A stretch of DNA of 64,000 nt from Citrus sinensis (GCF_022201045.2 NC_068557.1:20437501-20501500); one strand, 5' to 3'; numbered from the stretch's first letter, positions 1 to 12,576 are shown. Numbers and translations: made by a program. Notes: generated from the sequence alone by a model not told the origin.

Positions 1-166
1 ACATTATGGATATCAGTTATCCCCAACTATGCTGCCTCTATTAGCATTTCACTCATACTCTGCATTGCATAATCAACTAATATGGCTTCTGGGACACTTT
101 AAATCTGATATTCTTTTAATTAAACTATTCTGTTATGGTACTTATTCACTTTATTGATTGGTTCAG

Positions 167-1423
167 GTACACTGATGGTTTAAAGGATATAGACCCCGAT
201 CAGGTATGCTGTAATTCAGTCAACATGGCTTGTAGCTTTAGGATCAAATCTGCCTAACTTTGTTCCTTTTGATGAGCAGGCAGAGGAAATGTTTGATGCT
301 GCTTCTAGATATTTACTCTTTCCTCTAAAGCGAGCTGTGGCTGATGTACTGTTGCAGCACCTGGAAATGGTCTCACCTGCAGAATTGTGCCATTGGCTTA
401 TTTTGTCAGACATGTATGCTGCCATTGTTTGTTCTTCTTTGTCAATTCTCTTGGTTTTTCTTTTTTCAATCTTTTATGGCGTTTTAAAACAAATTTGTCT
501 GACCTTAGGAAAACTTTTAATAAACCTGTGGGTTGTGGACCACATATTTTTGCGATTACTGTCTCCCACATCCCAAAATCCTTCCTCCAAATTTAAGCAT
601 AGATATGCAATAGGTTTGTTAACGCTCAAATAAGACATTTTATCTTAGAACTTCGACTGTTGATTAACACTGATTATTATGTTACTTATATTTTATTTTT
701 GAAATTGTAGGATTCTTTTCTTCTATCATTACCCAGAGTCCGTATGGGAATACCAAATATTAGTTGGCTGATTAGTTTCTCCTAGGGGAACCTATTTAAA
801 TTATTTTCCATGGTAGTCTTGATTTTGTTCATATTATCTTTCATATTCCGCCTTACTAGGCATAAGGATAAAGCTGGGGAAGCAGCTTTCGTTTTCCTTC
901 ACCTTTCAACGTGCATTCATGCATGTGACCACATACTTTTGTATCTCCTTGTATTTTAGATCATTTTTATCCAAATTGTTGCAGTATCCTTGTTCCCTGT
1001 AATTGATACATATGTAATTATGGACTCAGTTGTGACTACAGACCTTTTTAACATGGAAATTGCTTCTGTAGGTACGGGGTTTTTAAGGTAAGAGAGTACT
1101 GTTTGGAGGTGATAGCCTGTAATTTTGAGACATTTGCTGATTCACGTGAGTTCCGAGCAATGCTTTTGACGCTGCCTCCACCATCCGGAGATTCTTCATT
1201 TCGTACAACTGTTCCAAGTGCTCCTGGAGCTATAATCAATGTTGACCAAGGAAATCTTCTTGATGATTTGAGAGAAAAATGGCTTGAAGCTGAGGCTGCT
1301 GAGCTTGACAAGAGAGACGAGAGTGCATTGATGTTTGATAAACGCCTCGAGATGCTTATGCAAGTTGCAAAGGATGAAAAATCTGAACCGATCCCTGTTG
1401 ATGGTGAAGACCACCAGACATGA
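167..1423 (+). CDS. BTB/POZ-domain protein, C-terminal exons (partial gene)
   Basis: Three exons join in phase: 167-203, 280-413 and 1072-1423, with GT-AG introns between; the stop is TGA at 1421-1423. Earlier exons lie left of the window. The joined peptide begins [12 protein letters not shown] and continues through a BTB C-terminal half ([16 protein letters not shown], then [20 protein letters not shown]), where helices of the BTB fold and the start of a BACK-like helical stretch are expected. The tail is acidic and helical ([20 protein letters not shown]). BTB proteins of this kind usually act as substrate adaptors of CUL3 ubiquitin ligases. The tail resembles plant ankyrin-BTB proteins such as Arabidopsis At2g04740, but the N-terminal part that would decide between ankyrin and armadillo types is outside. 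BTB identity is fairly sure, subtype is not. Confidence 0.8.
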
Positions 1424-2247
1424 ATTTCACGAATCTCTATTTCCTCTTCTTACCTCCAAATGAACTAGAAAACACTCAAAATGTAAGTTATAGACATTCT
1501 TTTTCCAGATATATAAATAAGGGACTGTTTTGTAGTATGCCAAATTTATAACCGCACACAGAACTTAAAATGTGTAAGACTCGGAGTGCTTTAGTTGAGT
1601 TTTTGTAACTTGAGTTGCTCGATGCCAGGTTGATTTATTTTGAGGAAATTTTTTAGTTTAAATGACATGAGTTTTCCAGTTCTCATCAAGATGTTTTAGT
1701 TATTCATGCTGGATCTACTGTGTGTCCTTTTGTTAGAGACAAACGGCATTACAATTGTTGGACTAGTTAGCTTGTATCTGTACAATTTAAATGATGCAAA
1801 TATCAAATGGCACCTGAAGAGAGCAGAGTTACAAGCTAAATTATCTGACTCAGAAAATAGTTAAAAGTATTCTCTACAAGTAGGATAGAGAAACGCCACT
1901 TTCAAAAGGACAGGGGCTCTATGTATTGCAAAAAATCTGATTCCATGTGAAGGATGAAGTATTAAAAACTTTCTCCATGCCCTTCACCCCATGTCATGCT
2001 ATTCAGTGTAATCAATGTAAATTTTTTTCCCCTTGAAAGAATAAACCTAGGCATGGCAAATTCTAATTACAGAAGCAAAATTTACAGGACCTGTGTTGTT
2101 TACAAGCCTATAAGAATGAGCACTTTGCATGGGGAGCAGTGTGAGTATTTGCCAAATGAAATGAGATCTTCATTCCCTTTCTGTTGAAAATGGTATAATA
2201 TGGGCAAAAATTAATAAGGTGAAATATGGGTTCATTCTTTATCGGGG
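1424..2247. other. Convergent 3' flanks of the BTB gene and fimbrin
   Basis: About 0.8 kb separates two convergent stop codons. The first part should be the 3' UTR of the BTB gene and the last part that of fimbrin. I see AT-rich sequence and no further gene, tRNA or repeat. Confidence 0.6.
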
Positions 2248-5200
2248 TCATTCTTCAACCTCAGCCTGTGAAGAGACGCTAGGATTAGGATCTGAAGCGG
2301 TTTCATTGATAGCCAAATTGGAAATGTCACCAGACAGGGTTCTTTCAATCTCGCCATCCCCCGATGCTGCTGATGAGGCATCGATGCCACTGTCGTCGGA
2401 CTCATCTGATTGCTGTTGAAGACTCCAATACATAATACTGGCAGTTAAAATAAGGATCATCTTCTGGTTTACCTGGCAATACAGTGCACATAATTCAGGT
2501 TAGAAGTCAATTCAAGTTTTGCATAAACTCATTTGAATTATAAGTTGCATTGATTAAATCCAGTTCAGCTAGTCATCAAGTAAATCAGCAAAAACTTGCA
2601 TTGGGAAAAAGACATGGTGAGGATAAAATCTACAAGCACCTATAAAACTGAATTACTATATATTTGGAACTTTCTGACTGGCAGCTAATCAGTTCATAAT
2701 ATAAATGAGATTGTGGTTGTGGTTTTCATAACGTAGACATAAATAAACCTACCTCCATAATGTCCTCAGGTAACAGGAAAATGGAGCACCCAAGCTTTCG
2801 CGCAACACTTATTATATAGGTTGCATTCAACTTCTTGTCCTCCTCTGCAACATCAATCAAATCGAACATTAGATTTTTCCTCTGTGATGTAGGTATAGAG
2901 CGTATTCATGCATCTCTATTACAGTCTAATGCTTGCTAGAGTGCAAAAGGTGGGACAGGCCTGGCAGGTTTTCCATTTCACGCTCAAGGGTAGCACAGCT
3001 TCAACCTCGAGGTCTACAGTCAATATCAAAACTAACTCTGTACAAAAATTTTAAGATAATGGCATACCGGTTTCTCCTTTTGTTACAAGACTCCAGTTAA
3101 CCACCCTCGGCTCCACCGCACTAAGAAGCTCAAGGAAGAAAATCCCATTTGACAGGTTCTTATCCTAAAATTAGAATGTCCATATCAAAAGGCAAACAAC
3201 CAATCAATCAATCATGGAATAGAGGTAGAATCCAATCATAAATAAGGTCATTAGTCACTTGGTTACCTTGAAGCTCTCAATCTGAGAGGTTCTATTAGCC
3301 TTCTTCACCTTTCTGTTTGCCCAGTTTAGAATATCGGTGTCAGTAATCTCTTTGCCCTGGGAGTGAGTTCTCAGGTTTTTCAGGAGTTGGAGCATGGTAA
3401 ACCTCATCAGTTGCCATAAAAATGCTGAGGAAGAAAAATGAAGATTCAAACATTTTTCGGTATTCATTTAACACAGTAGTCTCAGCAAATAATTTTGGAA
3501 GAAGAAGTAAACAGCCAATTATTTTTTTCATGGAGAGCGCCATTTTCCAATGGAACGTATAAGTGGAAGACTTACCTAGTATTAACTTCTTGTTTCCTTG
3601 CACTATATCATTCCCAGCAACATTCACAAGGGAGAAATTTAGCTCCTTCCCGATTTTCACGACTTGGTTACAATTCTCAACTTTTCTGAATGGCATCTTT
3701 ATGGGAGGCTTAGTTGCCTGCTTCCAGCTAACTGATCCGGGTGAAACTTTGTCAAGAACCTCTAAAAGAACCCATCTGCATGCAGAAGTTGTAAACTTCA
3801 ACAAATTTCAACAGAATATTAAACTATTGAGAAAGTAAAGAGAATCCTCACCCATTTCTCACATCCTCAAATACATTATTGACATATGTAGCAGTTCCAA
3901 GACTGTTAATCCACAGTCGGAAGCATCTCTCTTCCCGAGAAGTTTGAGCATCATCTGTCATCATCTCAGCAAAGGAAATCTTGTTGCTATCCATTGATAA
4001 CCCATTCCTGCAAGGGTAACACATGCTTTTAACACAGACTGCAGAAACTATAATTAAACAGCAAGCCGCAGTTTGCATTTTCACACATGAAAGCAGCTTT
4101 TAGTATTATACCATGAGAAAACTACTGCAGCCAAATATCAGCTATCACTAGGAAGCTTGGGAAAATCAATGCAAATGAACAGTGGGAAGCTAACAAGAAC
4201 CATATGATTGAACATTTTAACTCTTAATTACTCGTGCACAAAATTTGAAATCGAAACAAAGGTAAAGAACAAATGAACTGGAATGCCTTCAAGTATAAGC
4301 TACATGAAAACATTATTGCTCGCAGCTCACCTGTGCTGGAATATGTGGGCAACAAAAGCAAGATTAAGATTGGGTGAACCCTCAACAATATCCTTTGGAG
4401 TGAGATATCTCTTGCAGTCCATTTTTTCTGCCTGCTCAATGACCTTGCTTGCCCTTTCCGTAGGATCTTTTGTATCAAAGGTGGCAGGGCTACAATGTTC
4501 TGGTGCAAGGGCATTAAGCAGGTGAGCATAAGCCTCCCCATCCTGCAAAAGTTTAAGATTATGTCACAAGCAGAGCAAAAGAATGTTGCAATTCAAAAGC
4601 AATATCCCATGCATTTGACTTCTTGCTGAGTAATAAGGACTCCTATCTTTCATCCTTGACGCTACTATTGCTTAGAATATTGATGCCTCATAACAAAATA
4701 CAAAACTACTTTTATAGGTTTTCTGTTCATATGTTAGGTATTTAGGGCACGGAACTAAAGGATGTTTCCGTCTATGATGATAATTTAATAAGTGAGATCA
4801 TAATTTTATGGTTTTCTTGACAAAAAGAATACGTGAATCCTTGGTTCATCACCAAATCTAGCCCAGCAATGAAATTAATACCGCAATTAAGTATACTTTA
4901 TAAGAGTGAATTTTCGTAAATAAATTACTTATTTACCTTCAAATCAGAAGAAAAATTTGTAACTTGCTTTTCATAACCAGCTTTCTTAAGATGAAAATTC
5001 ATCCATTTCAGCAGAACTTTTTCAGGTGGCAAACCCAAAAGCTCCTCAACATCCTGCCAGGTTTATAAAGATCGTTGGCAAAAAAAAATATCACATCTTT
5101 GCTGAATCCAACAGCATAACTAGAAGCCACCCATAAGTTCAAATTATTGGAAGTAGAAAACCAAGGAAAATGTCATTACATTGTTGTCATCTACCAATTC

Positions 5201-6825
5201 CACTAGTTGAGGAGTTTTCTTCAGATTGAGATCGGCTAATAGTTGAATCTGATTTCGGCACCATATGAAAATGCAACACCATCAATAATTGCAGTCACTG
5301 ATAACCTGACTTATACTCTCACAACTCAAAACAAGATTCTATCATAATTTTTAGTGTTCCATAGAATTAAATGGGCATATATAAAGGAAGAAGTTGAAGT
5401 CGAATACCTTAATTATTTGCGAAATCAATCCAAGTAATAGATGGGGCTACAAAATATAAAGAGATCAAAGTACAAAATCAAAATCTTGAGGAAAGTTCAA
5501 ACCAAATGGAAAATATGATAACCAGATCCCTATAATAGCTGGAACAAGCTCAACTTACTCTTCCTTCAACTAGGTCCTGTGTGCCAATATTAACCACTGT
5601 GCAGCCAATAGCCTTTGCAGAATTGAGGCAAAGGGTATGGTTCTCATTCCTCTCCCATGGGTTAAGGACTCGTTTTGTGTTAATAGCTCGCTCATCAATG
5701 GTCCCAGGGACAGCTACATTGATAAGCTTACTGCATGCAATAATAAAAAATAATTAATAAGCATAAAAAATATATTACCACTCATAAGTAAAGAAATAAT
5801 CTGGTGGGTTCAGTGCATCTACCAAAGCAGAACTCCATCTTTAGCAAGATCAAATAAAGCATTCGTGGAAGGATCAATGGGAAGATACTTCGACAAGAAT
5901 GGATCTTCACCGAGGAAGCTATTAATGTGGGCAACATAGGAAGCCTTTTCAGACTCATTAATAGCATGGTGAACAGTAGTAGTTGCAGCCTTCAGAAATG
6001 AAGAAGAATTCTTTGAACCTCCTGATTTTGATGCTGCTCGGGCTTGCAAATTCAAATATGCCTGCCAATGAGCAAAATCCCACATATAGCTTACATCCTT
6101 TCATTTCATTATAACCAGAACCGCACCAGCCAACTATGAGAAACATCCAAAACGTAAATAAACCCGTGTAACATTGTGACACTCATATAAAATTCAAAAA
6201 GACTCTCTAACCAAAATGTATCTCACTAGAAACATCTTGATTTTCCAATCTTGCAAAGCTATAACTCATCAAACAAAAAAGAGAGAAAAATCTAAGTTAT
6301 TACATAAATGTAAACCAAACTGCTCCCCAACTTGGTGATGTTTTACGAGTTGAATCAACCAGCATCCACATTCATTAAATTTTAGCACCGAGAAACTAGA
6401 ATCCAAACACCATATAATCCAAAAGAAGACGCAAAATGTTAGTTAATTCCTCATTAGAATGAATAAAGACTCACCCGAAGGTAAGATTCAAAATCAACTT
6501 CATCCTCCATTTTGGTATGTGACTCTCCCATAATAGCCTTAATCTCGTCCTCCTTAAACATTTCGGAGAAAGCCTTTAACTTTGCAAAAAGAGGCGGCAA
6601 ATCACCAACTGTGACACGACCCGACTGACTTCTGGTAGAAATAAACTACAAAAGCATTTGAAAAAAAAAAAACATTTTGTCAATAAACATTCACAAAAAA
6701 TAAACAATTACAACCCTACAAAAAACGAAAAAAGTCACCTTGGATTTGAGAGTGCGTAGCTCCACTTGAGTGAACTGGCTCTGAAGCCATGGATCAGATA
6801 CAAGTACGCCCACAAAACCGGCCAT
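2248..6825 (-). CDS. Fimbrin (actin-bundling protein, four calponin-homology domains)
   Basis: Fourteen coding exons read from right to left: 6825-6739, 6645-6475, 6061-5823, 5730-5559, 5446-5408, 5248-5180, 5053-4937, 4542-4331, 4007-3852, 3775-3576, 3424-3267, 3164-3068, 2844-2753 and 2472-2248. All have GT-AG ends and the phases join, giving 2034 nt, about 677 residues, close to the usual 650-690 of plant fimbrins. The start [20 protein letters not shown] is the family signature. CH1 lies at about residues 118-240 ([17 protein letters not shown], then [16 protein letters not shown]), followed by CH2 ([20 protein letters not shown]), CH3 ([13 protein letters not shown]) and CH4 ([16 protein letters not shown]). 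The C-terminal tail is Ser/Asp/Glu-rich and variable in the family. The protein cross-links actin filaments into bundles in the cytoplasm. No break is visible. Which Arabidopsis FIM it matches cannot be settled here. Confidence 0.95.
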
Positions 6826-7160
6826 TTTGGCCTTGTTTTGTCTAAATTCCTATCGACCTATAAGAAAACTGAATGCTAGTATCAAAAAGAACATCAACAT
6901 AGATACATAAGAAAGACCAAAAAATAAACTAATGCATGCAGAAACCAAAAAAATGATCACCATTTTGTTTCCTTATCATCTTTATATGGACAATTCAATA
7001 AAGAAACAAAAGCAAAAACAAAAATGTGAAAACAAACGATACCCATTTGAGCAAAACAATAACTCGATCAAGATTTGAAGGAAACATAACTAACCTCGGT
7101 GAAACAAACGTGCACGCACAAGAGCTAAGATGATCAAATGACGCTCTCATTCAATTCCAT
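6826..7160 (-). promoter_or_regulatory. Fimbrin 5' leader with a leader intron
   Basis: Upstream of the ATG a GT-AG intron can be placed at 7094-6858: the donor reads CCGAG|GTTAG and the acceptor CTTATAG|GTCGAT. The first non-coding exon would lie at about 7095-7160, followed upstream by an A/G-rich tract. Leader introns are common in plant actin-related genes and often raise expression. This is inferred from splice-site fit only. Confidence 0.55.
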
Positions 7161-8285
7161 TCATTTTTTTTTTTAATTTGAGTGAAAGAAAGAGAAAGAG
7201 AGAAATATTTTTAGGGAGTTGAATGTTTAATGGAAATGAAAAATTGAGTGATTGAATGAAGGAGAGAAAAGCGTGTTGGTCCGAGGACCCGCGCGAAGAC
7301 GCAGGAAGTGAAATAGAAAAAAATGCACGTACAAAGAAAGAAAGCCTCTCTGTTTTCTTGTTTTACATCGTCGAATGTCTCTCCTTACATGTTTAATGCA
7401 ACTTCTTATTTTTATTATTATTGGTTATTTACTATTTTGAGGATCTATTTTAAAAGACAATTTTATTTGTAATTTTTCCAAAAAAATAAATCTTTAGGGT
7501 TATAAAAATTGGATGAAATCAAAAATTTTAACCAAATACACACGGTCTATTAAACATTTAAATGATTTAGCAAATTCGAGCATGTTGTTATTAGTTAAGG
7601 TGTTTTTTTCATGAATTTTCTCAAGTTTAATGCTCTTTTATCACATTATAAATCTTCGTATCCCAAAATTCATAACTTATATTATGGGCTTAAGTTTTTA
7701 GGTACAGAAAATTTTATAACATTATAAATAGATTAAAGTAATAATAAGCTACTCGGACATATTTTTAATGATAATATCAATTAAAAAAAAAAAGAAAGAA
7801 AGAAAAAAGACGGCTGAACTTTACAATTCCTTTTTTTTTTTTCTTTTAAAGAACATTTTTTTATGAATTTAGACAACTTTAGTGCATAAAATATGATTTG
7901 ATTGATTAAAAATTTGATTAATGGTTTTGGTAGTAAAGAGAGCCGGCAGGAGTCGGCGGTGGGCGGTGTATGTCAATTGTCAAATTCATTTATGTGATTC
8001 ATTAAGAAAAGAGCCATTTCTTTTATTGACCTTCATACTTCTCATACAAAGTTATAGTAGACATGGTTGACATTTTGCGACGAGTTCTTTAAATTAGGAA
8101 ATAAATAGGAACTATTAATCATAATTACACACACGCTCCATTTAGGCGGTTAATAGATTCTTGAATAGCATGAAAACAAAGCAAAAATGGAGGCAAGAGA
8201 AGAGATTACAAAAAACTGGATTTACAAGATCAATTAAATATTAAGGCCGTTTACAGGCTCAATTGTGGGGTACAAAAATTGATTT
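7161..8285. other. Intergenic, AT-rich
   Basis: This should contain the fimbrin promoter at its left edge. Beyond that I see AT-rich sequence with A/G and poly-T runs, and no coding region, tRNA or clear transposon. Confidence 0.5.
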
Positions 8286-8359
8286 TGGCCCATGCAGGTC
8301 TCGAACCTGCGACCTTCGCGTTATTAGCACGACGCTCTAACCAACTGAGCTAATAGGCC
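8286..8359 (-). tRNA. tRNA-Ile (anticodon AAU)
   Basis: The minus strand folds into a full 74-nt cloverleaf with no intron. The acceptor stem is GGCCTAT paired with ATGGGCC (one G-T pair), followed by discriminator A. The D arm is GCTC-loop-GAGC and the anticodon stem is TCGTG/CGCGA around the loop CTAATAA, so the anticodon is AAU. The T arm is GCAGG/CCTGC with loop TTCGAGA. The A box (TAGCTCAGTTGG) and B box (GGTTCGAGACC) needed by RNA polymerase III are intact. No CCA is encoded, as expected of a nuclear gene. A T-rich run that could end transcription lies just downstream at 8282-8286. Confidence 0.97.
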
Positions 8360-9263
8360 GGCTGCCAGTTTCTTGCAAATTTTCCTACTTAACAAATGGA
8401 TTTAACGAAAGATTACAATTACCAGGCGGCCTCATCTAATCATTAAAAATTCGGATGGTGAACTATTGCCAAACTCCTGAAAACATTTGTTATGTGGGTG
8501 TGGCTAAGTGGCTCAGTGGCTCAGTAGATGGTCCATGTTATGAGTAGTTTTGATGATTACTGGAAGGTGACTCCCTAATGATGCCCTAATGCTTCAAACT
8601 TTTAATAGCATTTCCTTCATCTCATAGCATTTGTTTTCTTTCTGCATCATTCATAGCATTTCCTTCATCTCTCCGCATTCAAATTTTAAACTTCCCTCAA
8701 ATGTTTTAGCTTGTTCACTAACTTGCCACATGAGTTTTGCTTGCCTCGGTGTTTAAAGCTGTTTCGTATGATTTGCACGTCCTTTTCCTGCCAAGTTTCT
8801 TGGGAAATTGCACTTAATTTTGTTTGTTAAATAGATGAATGGATTATGGAACACTCTTTTTGAGTCATTGCCAATTGCCAAGTGCTTTTCCCACTTTCAT
8901 ATGTTGGATTGTCCCTTTTAAAGGGATCATTTATCTTGAGTCTTTTGAAGCATAATCAATATTATCATTAAAAGCTTGTAAAAGCTCCACTAATCAAAAC
9001 CCGCCAGGGCAGGAAAGATTAAACACCAAAAAAAAAAAGGTTGCGTACATAAGAGTTTGTTCCAAGTATAAATCAAAAGAGCTCATACAGATGACAATTA
9101 ATTTGAATAATGAAGAAATAGTAACACAATAACTCACATTCTGATACATAGTTTCAATCACATTATGTAATAAAAAAATTGTTTAAAAATCAAAGCAAAT
9201 GAACCACATCCAGATATATCCTTGTGACATAAGTTAGAGACTCCATAGAAATCCTCTTTTCTC
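8360..9263. other. Intergenic between tRNA-Ile and the FLA gene
   Basis: About 0.9 kb. The phrase 'catagcatttccttcatct' or close variants occurs twice near 8605-8680, a small local repeat. The right end should include the FLA 3' UTR. No other gene is seen. Confidence 0.5.
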
Positions 9264-10046
9264 TTACAAGAACAAGACCATCAAACCTGAGACCGCCAAA
9301 ACCAGCTGACTGCAAATACCCCAGTTGATGTTCCTGTGAGAAGAATTTGTTCCTGGTGAAGATTTTGGAGAAGCAGAGCCACCGTCACTTACTTCAGATG
9401 GAGCGTCAGCAGGCGGTGCGACATCAGGAGCCGGTGCCGGTGCAGGCATTGGGGGAATGTCGGTACCAAAGATTGCTTCTGGGAGAAGGACTTTATCAAC
9501 TTGGTACAAGGCAACAGGGTCAGTTGAATGCACGCTGCTGCTAACTTTAGTTCTAGACCATCCTGAATCGATATGGACAGCCCCCGAAACATCAGTGAAG
9601 TTCAATTTGTAATCTCCACCAGCATATGTGCGAACAGGGCTCATTTGGCTAAGGTTCTTGAAATCAGCAAATGAGTAGTAATGTGGCAAGGCATGGAATA
9701 GACAAAGCTGCTTAAGCTGATCCTGTGTGAGATTGGCTAAAGAAGGTTTCTTGAGAGACTTGAAGGCATCATCTTTTGGCACAAAGATGGTAATGCCTTC
9801 GTCAGTATTGTTGGCTTGGTTTTGGAAGGTCTCAAGCACTTTAGTGGACTCAAGGTAATTGAGGAACGTGTGGAATGGGCCAGCTACAGAGAGTAAATCA
9901 GTGAGGTTCACATGTTCAGGCGCCGGTGCTGGGGCCGGAGTTGGACTGAATGTGGGAGGGCTAGCAGCTTTCTGAGCATTAGCTGAAGAGAACAAAAGCA
10001 ATAGTGCACTAATCATCAAAGCCATGGAAACTTCCATTTTTTCCAT
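9264..10046 (-). CDS. FLA7: Fasciclin-like arabinogalactan protein, FLA7-like
   Basis: One uninterrupted exon encodes 260 residues, the usual size of single-fasciclin-domain FLAs. Residues 1-24 form a signal peptide ending FSSANAQ. Residues about 30-43 are an Ala-Pro glycomodule (PTPAPAPAPEH), followed by one fasciclin domain with the H1 region TDEGITIFVPKDDAF and an H2-like region DPVALYQVDKVLLPEAIFGTD. A second Ala-Pro stretch (PPMPAPAPAPDVAPP) and a hydrophobic C-terminus (VLAVSGLMVLFL) give the layout of a GPI-anchored cell-surface proteoglycan. The text matches Arabidopsis FLA7 closely from memory (NLTDLLSVAGPFHTFL, FHALPHYYSFADFKNLSQ). The role is in cell wall and plasma membrane adhesion. 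A second ATG at codon 4 is possible; the upstream one is in frame and I kept it. The symbol is by resemblance. Confidence 0.93.
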   Translation of the reverse strand: MEKMEVSMALMISALLLLFSSANAQKAASPPTFSPTPAPAPAPEHVNLTDLLSVAGPFHTFLNYLESTKVLETFQNQANNTDEGITIFVPKDDAFKSLKKPSLANLTQDQLKQLCLFHALPHYYSFADFKNLSQMSPVRTYAGGDYKLNFTDVSGAVHIDSGWSRTKVSSSVHSTDPVALYQVDKVLLPEAIFGTDIPPMPAPAPAPDVAPPADAPSEVSDGGSASPKSSPGTNSSHRNINWGICSQLVLAVSGLMVLFL

Positions 10047-10830
10047 GAAGTTTTATGTTGCTTTCTAAGTTGACCAAACTCTCCAAATTCCTGCAAAAAC
10101 CAGAATCAATCAACTGCTAGATCTTAGCCTATCAGCACAAGAGCCTGTGATCAAATCTTATTGAACCACAATGTAAGTGTGTGTCAAATTTTAACACCTA
10201 AAATCTAAAATCTAAAAGCCCCAATGTCTAGAAAGACAATAAAAATCTTACTGTTTTACAAAATCCACACACCGTAACCCACAAACAAGTTTCTGAAAAA
10301 CCCAGCTCACCAAACGTCTACAAAGATATAACAGAAAGTTAGATCTTGAACAACTCATCCCACTGAAACAGACGCTGCAAGAAAGTGAAACTGACATGTG
10401 GAGACCACGCAAGCATTTGAAGCACATGCAAAAGCAGATATACGATTCCAAACAGAACAAATCACCAAAAGATCAAAACTTTACTCCAAAACTCAGATCA
10501 AAATCAAATTTCGAGCCACAAATTTTATCATGTCTTATCAAACCCAAGGGAAAAATCACACAATGTACATCAAGAATGGGGCACAAGAACAGATCTAGAA
10601 TCCCAGATCAACCAAGCAAAACAAACCCAGAAAAGCTAAACAATTCTGAGCTGCATGAAGTGCAAAATCATAAATTGGAACCCAAAGTGAAGCAAAACAA
10701 TTACAATGAGAGCAGACACTGACCTGACTAAGTGGAATTCAGAGACAGAGGCAGGGAGAGAGAGAGAGTGAGAAATGGTGATGTTAGTGCAGCTGCAAAA
10801 AAAATGAAATGTCTTGACACTATATAAAGA
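10047..10830 (-). promoter_or_regulatory. FLA7-like leader intron and TATA box
   Basis: A leader intron can be placed at 10723-10091: the donor is GTCAG|GTCAGTG and the acceptor TTTTTGCAG|GAATTTGG, just upstream of the ATG. The first non-coding exon would run from about 10790 to 10724 and includes a GA-rich stretch. A TATA box (minus strand CTTTATATAG, 10820-10829) sits about 30-40 bases before the expected start site. Several open frames inside 10250-10720 lie within this intron and are not real genes. Confidence 0.65.
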
Positions 10831-11260
10831 TTTGATTTTTTACATTTACTAGTAAAATAATAATACTACATAGTCCTGAACTCCTGATTGGGGATGGCAC
10901 CAGCTGGTGGTGGGGGAGCTGTGAGATGAAGGTTAAAAGGTAAGTAAGAGACAGTGAAAAGAGTAGGTGGTTTACAATTACTGTACAAAATTACACAGTC
11001 CTAACATAAAATTTAGTGGTAGCGTCTTAAATCTGTCACATGGAAGATGACAAAGAAAAGTTTCCAATCTTGGGAATTTACTTGCTTAGGGCAAACACAT
11101 AAAACATTTTAAGGGTTTCTTTAGTGGAATTGCTTTGAAGAAAAGTGGTCCATGTGGGGTGGCCTTTCTTAATCACTCGTCAACAAATTAGTTTTTTAAA
11201 ATCTCTGAGACACCAACCCATGCACAGTGGCAATCCATAACATCATTGTCGAATTTCTAC
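10831..11260. other. Intergenic upstream of the FLA gene
   Basis: Likely FLA promoter sequence on the left. I see no gene or recognisable repeat. Confidence 0.45.
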
Positions 11261-11261
11261 T

Positions 11262-11500
11262 CAATTTATCATGATAAATTTGGCCATACCATGATAAGTG
11301 CTAACATGCCCGCGTGATACATTTACGGCTTGCTAAAACTACCTAATCATGGAAATGTCATTCTTTAAGATAAGAATAATCCCACTTCAATTTATCATAA
11401 TAAATTTTGTCATACCGATAGGGTGTACGTTGCGCTCGTGCTAATGTGTGCCCATGGAATTTTACAGCTTACTAAATCGAACTGATCTTAGAAATTTTTT
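11262..11500. repeat. Two diverged tandem copies of a ~125-bp unit
   Basis: The phrase CAATTTATCATGATAAATTT near 11263 recurs as CAATTTATCATAATAAATTT near 11390. In both places it is followed by a CCATACC/TCATACC segment, a GC-richer stretch with GTGCTAA, and ACGGCTTGCTAAA or ACAGCTTACTAAA. The copies have clearly diverged, so the duplication is old. No coding content. Confidence 0.6.
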
Positions 11501-12405
11501 ATTTTATAAAGTAAGGACATTTATTTATTAAAAAAAGTGAAAAAAAATAAAGTTATGATTACAAAATTTGAGATACAAAATTTATCTTCCCACTAATATG
11601 ACAAGTAACGCTCGTATTATTAGTTATGTCTCTACCTCCTTTCCTTTTTTATAAAAAAGTAAATAAATAAATTCACTAAAGCCAAAATATAAATGTTAAA
11701 AACAAAATATTATGAAAATAATTAAATTCACTCGGAACATAATATTACAAAGGGTAAAGACAAAATATCATGAAAATATCGTAGGCCGATAATTTGAGTA
11801 GAAGTGGGCCAAAATGGGGCCGACCATGATGTTTGGGCCAACAAGCATTGCCTGTGACCTGTGTGTACCCCACAAAAAGCCGATGCCACCTGTTGTTCTC
11901 CAATGCTGCGGCGCCCAACGTGTGCACCCGCCACCTCAAAATCGCGTACTTTAGCAATCACGGTAAACGACATCGTTTCCTTGTGTGTTACTCCCGCCGA
12001 CAGCCCGACACTAACTTTACCAAATCCCTTGGTTATGTTTATGGTTATGGATAATTCATGAATTATATTATTATAAGATGCGATTTAAGAATTTTGATAA
12101 TTAAAACAATTCTTTTAAATTTATTTTTCTCTTTTTGGCTTGATAATAATCAAATCACCTTTATATCTTGATTTAATAGATTTTATACACTAAATCAAGT
12201 TTCATGTTGATTTGGTGGGAATCCTAACTCTTCATTCATTTAATTCAGTGCACATAGAATGTGAAAGTGACAAACAAAAATCATTTTAGTATAAATTCAT
12301 CGATTCTAATCCCTTTGCTACGCTCGCAAACAATTTCTTTTTATGGAAATTAAGCTTAAACAATTAAGTAAGAGTCTAATAATACACTTAAAGATAACTT
12401 TTGAC
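11501..12405. other. Intergenic, with a GC-richer island at 11780-12030
   Basis: Mostly AT-rich. The island at about 11780-12030 is unlike its surroundings: it has several TGGGCC/GGCCGA words and AAACGACATCGTTTCC. Such words are frequent in plant core promoters. No gene is visible next to it. Open frames here overlap on both strands and lack family features, so I do not call them. Confidence 0.4.
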
Positions 12406-12407
12406 AA

Positions 12408-12576
12408 ATTAAAGTTGGTTGTTGTGAGTGGTTAGGCACTCTTACGTCAGGGGTTCAAGTCCCGTTTTCGTATGGAGTCATCACTTTGGCCAGCACTTTA
12501 CTCCTTACGGACCGATTCGGTGCGAGCGAGAATTAGTCTGAGTTGTAGTACGGACTTAAAAGTGCCTCACACAGTT

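Noticed and set aside
10248-10722. Open frames of 66-108 codons on both strands
   Set aside because: They fall inside the proposed leader intron of the FLA7-like gene and are low-complexity, Lys/Asn-rich or Cys-rich shadows.
11728-12061. Four overlapping frames of 66-81 codons on both strands
   Set aside because: All overlap in the same GC-rich island, where stops are rarer; none has a recognisable motif.
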